In this document: positions 60,218 through 64,000 of the stretch, piece by piece | Layout: each line of letters begins with the position of its first letter | How positions within the stretch are numbered: the stretch's first letter is position 1 | Assembly: GCA_900129675.1 (NCBI GenBank) | Contig: FSRD01000001.1 | Location: 981,501 to 1,045,500, forward strand | Direction: 5' to 3' | Origin: Bradyrhizobium erythrophlei | GTDB taxonomy: Bacteria; Pseudomonadota; Alphaproteobacteria; Rhizobiales; Xanthobacteraceae | Length of the DNA: 64,000 bases | Program-made: the position numbers and the translations under genes | Notes under the pieces: generated by a model | The model's input: only the letters and a program-made list of their open reading frames with translations | Databases searched by the model: none | What the model was told of the DNA's origin: nothing

Positions 60218-63200
60218 ATGAGCACCATTCCTGCATTCACGTTCGGCGGCATCACCCGTCCGGCCCTCATCCTGGACCCGTCAGGGAATATCATCCTCGA
60301 TCCGGCGGCGCAGGCCTTTCTGGATACTTACGGGACCAAGGCGCTTTATGCCGGTGTCCCCCCCGGCACGCACTTTCCGCCGATCCCAGACCTGCTGACG
60401 ACGCCGGTCGACACCAACGGGACAGCCAACAGCGTCGCCGAAGGCGCGGCGGTCAATACGCTGGTCGGCATCACGGCTTCATCGCACAGCCTGCTTCCCT
60501 TCTCGATCACCTATTCGCTGTCGGCAGATTCCTCGAGCGGCGGCTTCAAGATCGACCCGACCACCGGCGTGGTGTCGGTCGCCAATTCCGCCAAGATCGA
60601 TTTCGAGAGCAGCCCGGGCCACGCCTACACCGTCACCGTACAGGCCACCGACGGCATCTTCACAACTTCGCAGAATTTCACGATCGGTGTCAGCGACGTT
60701 GCGCCGTCGACCCCGGTCGACGGCAATGCCGCGACCAACACCATCGCGGAAGGTGCCGCCGTCGGCACGGCGGTCGGCGTCACCGCGCATTCGACCGACA
60801 TCAACGGCGGAACGGTTACCTACAGTCTGACCGGCGACACTTCGGGCGGCGGCTTCACCGTCAATGCCGCGACCGGCGTCGTCACCGTCGCCGATTCGAC
60901 CAAAATCGATTACGAGACTGCGCCGGGCCACGCCTACAGCGTCACCGTGCAGGCCAGCGACGGCACGCTGACGAGCGCCACGCAGACCTTCACCATCGCG
61001 GTGTCGGATGTCCCGCTGCCGACGCCGGCCGACACCAATCCCGCCGCCAACCAGGTCGCCGAAGGCGCCGCCGCCGGCACGCTGGTCGGCCTCACGGCGA
61101 CGGCCAACGACCCGAACGGACCGACCACGACCTATTCGCTGATCGGCGACACCTCGGGCGGCGGCTTTACGATCGACCCCGCGACCGGCGTCGTCACCGT
61201 CGCCGATCCCGCCAAGATCGATTTCGAGAGCGCGGCCGGGCACGCCTACAGCGTCACCGTGAAAGCCGACGACGGCCTGGCCAGCACCACGCAGACGTTT
61301 TCGATCGCCGTCACCGACGTAGCGCCATCGGCGCCGACCGACAGCGACGCCTCCGCCAACACGATTGCGGAAGGTGCGGCCAACGGCTCGACCGTCGGCA
61401 TCACCGCACATTCGACCGACGTCAACGGACCGGCCGTGACCTACTCGCTGGTCGGCGACACCTCCGGCGGCGGCTTCACCATCAATGCCGCGACCGGCGT
61501 CATCACCGTCGCCGACTCCACCAAGATCGACTACGAGACCTCGCCCGGCCACGCCTACACCGTCACCGCGCAGGCCAGCGACGGGACGCTGGCCAGTTCG
61601 CAGACCTTTACCATCGGCGTCACCGACGTTCCGCCATCGAACCCGGTCGACAGCAACGCCGCCGCCAACGCGGTCGCGGAAGGCGCCGCGGCCGGCGCCA
61701 CGGTTGGAATCACCGCATCCTCCACCGACGTCAACGGACCCGCCGTCACCTATTCACTGACCGGCGACACCTCCGGCGGCGGTTTCACCATCAATTCCGC
61801 GACCGGCGTCGTCACCGTCGCCGATCCGACCAAGATCGACTACGAATCCTCGCCGGGCCACGCCTACTCCATCACCGTGCAGTCGAGCGACGGCACGCTG
61901 ACCAGTTCGCAGGTCTTCACCATCGGCGTGAACGACGTGGCGCCCTCGACGCCGGTCGACAGCGACGCCACCGCCAACGCGGTCGCGGAAGGTGCTGCGG
62001 CCGGCACGAACGTCGGCATCACCGCGCATTCGGTCGACGTCAACGGACCGGCCGTGACCTACTCGCTGGTCGGCGATACCTCGGGCGGCGGTTTCACCAT
62101 CAATTCCGCCACCGGCGTCGTCACCGTCGCCGACCCCACCAAGATCGACTTCGAAAGCTCTGGCGGCAGCTACACCGTCGTGGCCCAGTCCACCGACGGC
62201 ACGCTGACGAACTCGCAGGCCTTCGTGATCGCGGTGACCGACGTCGCGCCGTCGACGCCGGTCGACAGCAACGCCGCCGCCAACACCATCGCGGAAGGCG
62301 CGGCGGCCGGCTCCACGGTCGGCATCACCGCCTCCTCGACCGACGTCAACGGCCCGGCCGTGACCTACTCGCTCGTCGGCGATACCTCCGGCGGCGGTTT
62401 CACCATCAATGCCACCACCGGCGTCGTCACCGTCACCGATCCGACCAAGATCGATTACGAGAGCGCGCCGGGTCACGCCTACACCGTCACCTCGCAGGCC
62501 AGCGACGGCACGCTGACCAGTTCGCAGGCCTTCACCATCGCGGTCACCGACGTGGCGCCCTCGGTGCCGGTCGACAGCGATGCGGCGGCCAACGCCGTCA
62601 CGGAAGGCGCGCCGGCCGGCTCCACGGTCGGCGTCACCGCGTCCTCCACCGACGTCAACGGCCCCCCCGTGACCTACTCGCTGACCGGCGATACCTCGGG
62701 CGGCGGTTTCACCATCAATGCCACGACCGGCGTCGTCACTGTCGCCGATCCGTCCAAGATCGATTACGAGAGCGCGCCGGGCCACGCCTATTCCGTCACC
62801 GTGACGTCCAGCGACGGCACGATGGCCAATTCGCAAGTCTTCACCATCGCGGTCAACGACGCGGCACCCTCGACACCGGTCGACAGCGACGCCGCGGCCA
62901 ACACCGTCGTGGAAGGCGCCGCGGCCGGCACCACGGTCGGCGTCACCGCGTCCTCGACCGACGTCAACGGACCTGCCGTCACATACTCGCTGACCGGCGA
63001 CACTTCCGGCGGCGGCTTCACCATCAATGCCGCGACCGGCGTCGTCACCGTCGCCGATCCGACCAAGATCGATTTCGAAAGCACGGCACCCGGCCACACC
63101 TACACCGTCACCGCCACCGCCAGTGACGGCACGCTGGCGAGCTCGCAGATCTTCACCATCGCCGTCACCGACGCGCCGCCGTCGACGCCAGTCGACAGCG

Positions 63201-64000
63201 ACGGCGCCATCAACCAGGTGTCGCAGAACGCACCGGTCGGCACCTATACCGGCCTGACCGCGTCCTCGACCGACGTCAACGGACCGGCCGTGACCTATTC
63301 GCTGGTCGGCGATACCTCCGGCGGCGGTTTCGCCATCGATGCCTCGACCGGCAAGGTGACGGTGGCCGATTCCACCAAGATTCCCTTCAACGCCGGAAGT
63401 CCCAGCTTCGACGTCACGGTACAGTCGAGCGACGGCACGGACACGAGCCAGCAGACCTTCACCATCAACGTCATTCAAAACACCCCGCCGGTCGCCAATG
63501 ACGATTCACTGTCGGCGACCGAAGCGGGCGGCTTGAATAACTCAATCCCCGGCTCCAATCCGTCCGGCAACGTCATCCTCGGCACCGGCTCCGCCGGCGC
63601 GGTCCAGGACACCGACGCGCAGGATCCGAGTACCGCGCTGACCGTCGTTGCCGTTCACACAGGCCCCGAAGGCGGCTCGACCGGGACAGGCACAGTCGGC
63701 TCGCCAATCGTCGGTCTCCACGGCACGCTGACGCTCGACAGTCACGGCGCCTACACCTACACCGTCAACCAGACCGATCCCACGGTCCAGGCGCTGCATA
63801 CCGCGGCCGAAACCATCACCGACCAGTTCAACTACACGATCCAGGACACCGGCGGCCTGCAGGATACGGCGACGATCACCTTCACCATCCATGGCGCCGA
63901 CGATCTGCCGCAGGCGATCGCCGATACCGGCACCATGACCGAGGACGATGCGCCGACGCTGTTCAATGTCCTCGCCAACGACACCCTCGACCCCGACCAC
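60218..64000 (+). CDS. Giant repeat surface protein (cadherin-like and VCBS repeats), 3'-truncated by window edge
   Basis: The frame is open from the ATG at 60218 (GGGGG 5 bases upstream) to the window end: 1261 residues. No N-terminal signal peptide, so type I secretion through a C-terminal signal is likely (inference). After a 65-residue head come ten repeats of 102-104 residues, with 'GDTSGGGFTI' then 'ATGVVTV.DPTKIDYES.PGHAYTVT.QASDGTLTSSQ.FTI.V.DV'. The repeated Phe codons start at 60545, 60854, 61166, 61475, 61784, 62093, 62399, 62708, 63017 and 63329. A VCBS-type domain follows ('GTLTLDSHGAYTYTVNQTDP') and another begins at the edge. Probably a calcium-binding adhesin or biofilm protein. 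Confidence 0.92.
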   Translation, partial: MSTIPAFTFGGITRPALILDPSGNIILDPAAQAFLDTYGTKALYAGVPPGTHFPPIPDLLTTPVDTNGTANSVAEGAAVNTLVGITASSHSLLPFSITYSLSADSSSGGFKIDPTTGVVSVANSAKIDFESSPGHAYTVTVQATDGIFTTSQNFTIGVSDVAPSTPVDGNAATNTIAEGAAVGTAVGVTAHSTDINGGTVTYSLTGDTSGGGFTVNAATGVVTVADSTKIDYETAPGHAYSVTVQASDGTLTSATQTFTIAVSDVPLPTPADTNPAANQVAEGAAAGTLVGLTATANDPNGPTTTYSLIGDTSGGGFTIDPATGVVTVADPAKIDFESAAGHAYSVTVKADDGLASTTQTFSIAVTDVAPSAPTDSDASANTIAEGAANGSTVGITAHSTDVNGPAVTYSLVGDTSGGGFTINAATGVITVADSTKIDYETSPGHAYTVTAQASDGTLASSQTFTIGVTDVPPSNPVDSNAAANAVAEGAAAGATVGITASSTDVNGPAVTYSLTGDTSGGGFTINSATGVVTVADPTKIDYESSPGHAYSITVQSSDGTLTSSQVFTIGVNDVAPSTPVDSDATANAVAEGAAAGTNVGITAHSVDVNGPAVTYSLVGDTSGGGFTINSATGVVTVADPTKIDFESSGGSYTVVAQSTDGTLTNSQAFVIAVTDVAPSTPVDSNAAANTIAEGAAAGSTVGITASSTDVNGPAVTYSLVGDTSGGGFTINATTGVVTVTDPTKIDYESAPGHAYTVTSQASDGTLTSSQAFTIAVTDVAPSVPVDSDAAANAVTEGAPAGSTVGVTASSTDVNGPPVTYSLTGDTSGGGFTINATTGVVTVADPSKIDYESAPGHAYSVTVTSSDGTMANSQVFTIAVNDAAPSTPVDSDAAANTVVEGAAAGTTVGVTASSTDVNGPAVTYSLTGDTSGGGFTINAATGVVTVADPTKIDFESTAPGHTYTVTATASDGTLASSQIFTIAVTDAPPSTPVDSDGAINQVSQNAPVGTYTGLTASSTDVNGPAVTYSLVGDTSGGGFAIDASTGKVTVADSTKIPFNAGSPSFDVTVQSSDGTDTSQQTFTINVIQNTPPVANDDSLSATEAGGLNNSIPGSNPSGNVILGTGSAGAVQDTDAQDPSTALTVVAVHTGPEGGSTGTGTVGSPIVGLHGTLTLDSHGAYTYTVNQTDPTVQALHTAAETITDQFNYTIQDTGGLQDTATITFTIHGADDLPQAIADTGTMTEDDAPTLFNVLANDTLDPDH

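Noticed and set aside
60479..63478. Two long minus-strand reading frames (357 and 574 residues) opposite the giant gene
   Set aside because: They are antisense mirrors of the tandem repeats: low-complexity Gly/Asp/Arg sequence, no ribosome binding site, and the plus frame has clear domain logic.
60218..63480. Regular spacing of about 309 bases considered as a CRISPR or satellite array
   Set aside because: The units keep one open frame with protein-level conservation and no unique spacers.

Overview
The window is GC-rich chromosomal DNA that most resembles Bradyrhizobium or a close relative (Rhizobiales, Nitrobacteraceae). The evidence is the Porin_2-type porin, a Sox thiosulfate-oxidation cluster, a CIO-type cytochrome bd, the many Rhizobiales-type transporters, and several families of imperfect palindromic intergenic repeats. 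This is inference from sequence style; no 16S or other phylogenetic marker is present. No rRNA, tRNA, CRISPR array, transposase or phage gene was recognised.

Layout. 1-5207: the end of a TRAP-type solute-binding protein, then a tightly overlapping signalling set of membrane histidine kinase, receiver-DUF3369-kinase hybrid, and OmpR-type regulator. 5208-6437: an ECF sigma factor behind a long perfect inverted repeat, and a 63-residue exported protein. 6693-10650: CcdA and a thioredoxin-like protein, then cytochrome bd oxidase (cydA, cydB and a 42-residue DUF2474 subunit). 10798-12485: an L,D-transpeptidase and an orphan AapJ-like binding protein. 12627-20048: an acyl-CoA dehydrogenase pair, a carboxymuconolactone-decarboxylase-like protein, a VOC protein, two MFS transporters and a DUF938 methyltransferase. 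20293-26674: soxXYZA-soxK-soxB, two DsrE-like proteins and a persulfide-dioxygenase/rhodanese fusion; soxCD are not in the window.

26789-32155: a vitamin B12 uptake locus, with btuF-btuD-btuC on the minus strand divergent from a cobalamin riboswitch and a TonB-dependent receptor. 32393-36609: small uncharacterised proteins, a four-fold repeated membrane protein, an outer-membrane beta-barrel-like protein and an ATP-grasp protein. 36864-41350: two MFS transporters around a D-aminoacylase-type amidohydrolase. 41609-47027: an exported methyltransferase, a YbbA/YbbP-like ABC exporter with an AttH-like exported protein, and a MAPEG protein. 47028-47571 holds a possible leaderless leucine-rich leader or small RNA ending in an intrinsic terminator. 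47572-54839: porin, a small exported protein, an FGE/SUMF1-like protein, a duplicated DUF4399 protein, a caspase-family protein and a branched-chain amino-acid binding protein. 55150-59507: an RND efflux pump. 60218-64000: the first 1261 codons of a giant repeat adhesin (ten repeats of about 103 residues, then VCBS-type domains), behind a perfect CRP-type palindrome, running off the right edge.

Broadly, the window combines redox and energy functions (cytochrome bd, Sox, sulfane-sulfur handling), import and export systems, and cell-envelope proteins. The least explained parts are the 47.1 kb leader or sRNA, the twin Lys/Ala-rich small proteins at 32.4-32.9 kb, the caspase protein with a duplicated two-cysteine tail module, and the regulated giant adhesin.
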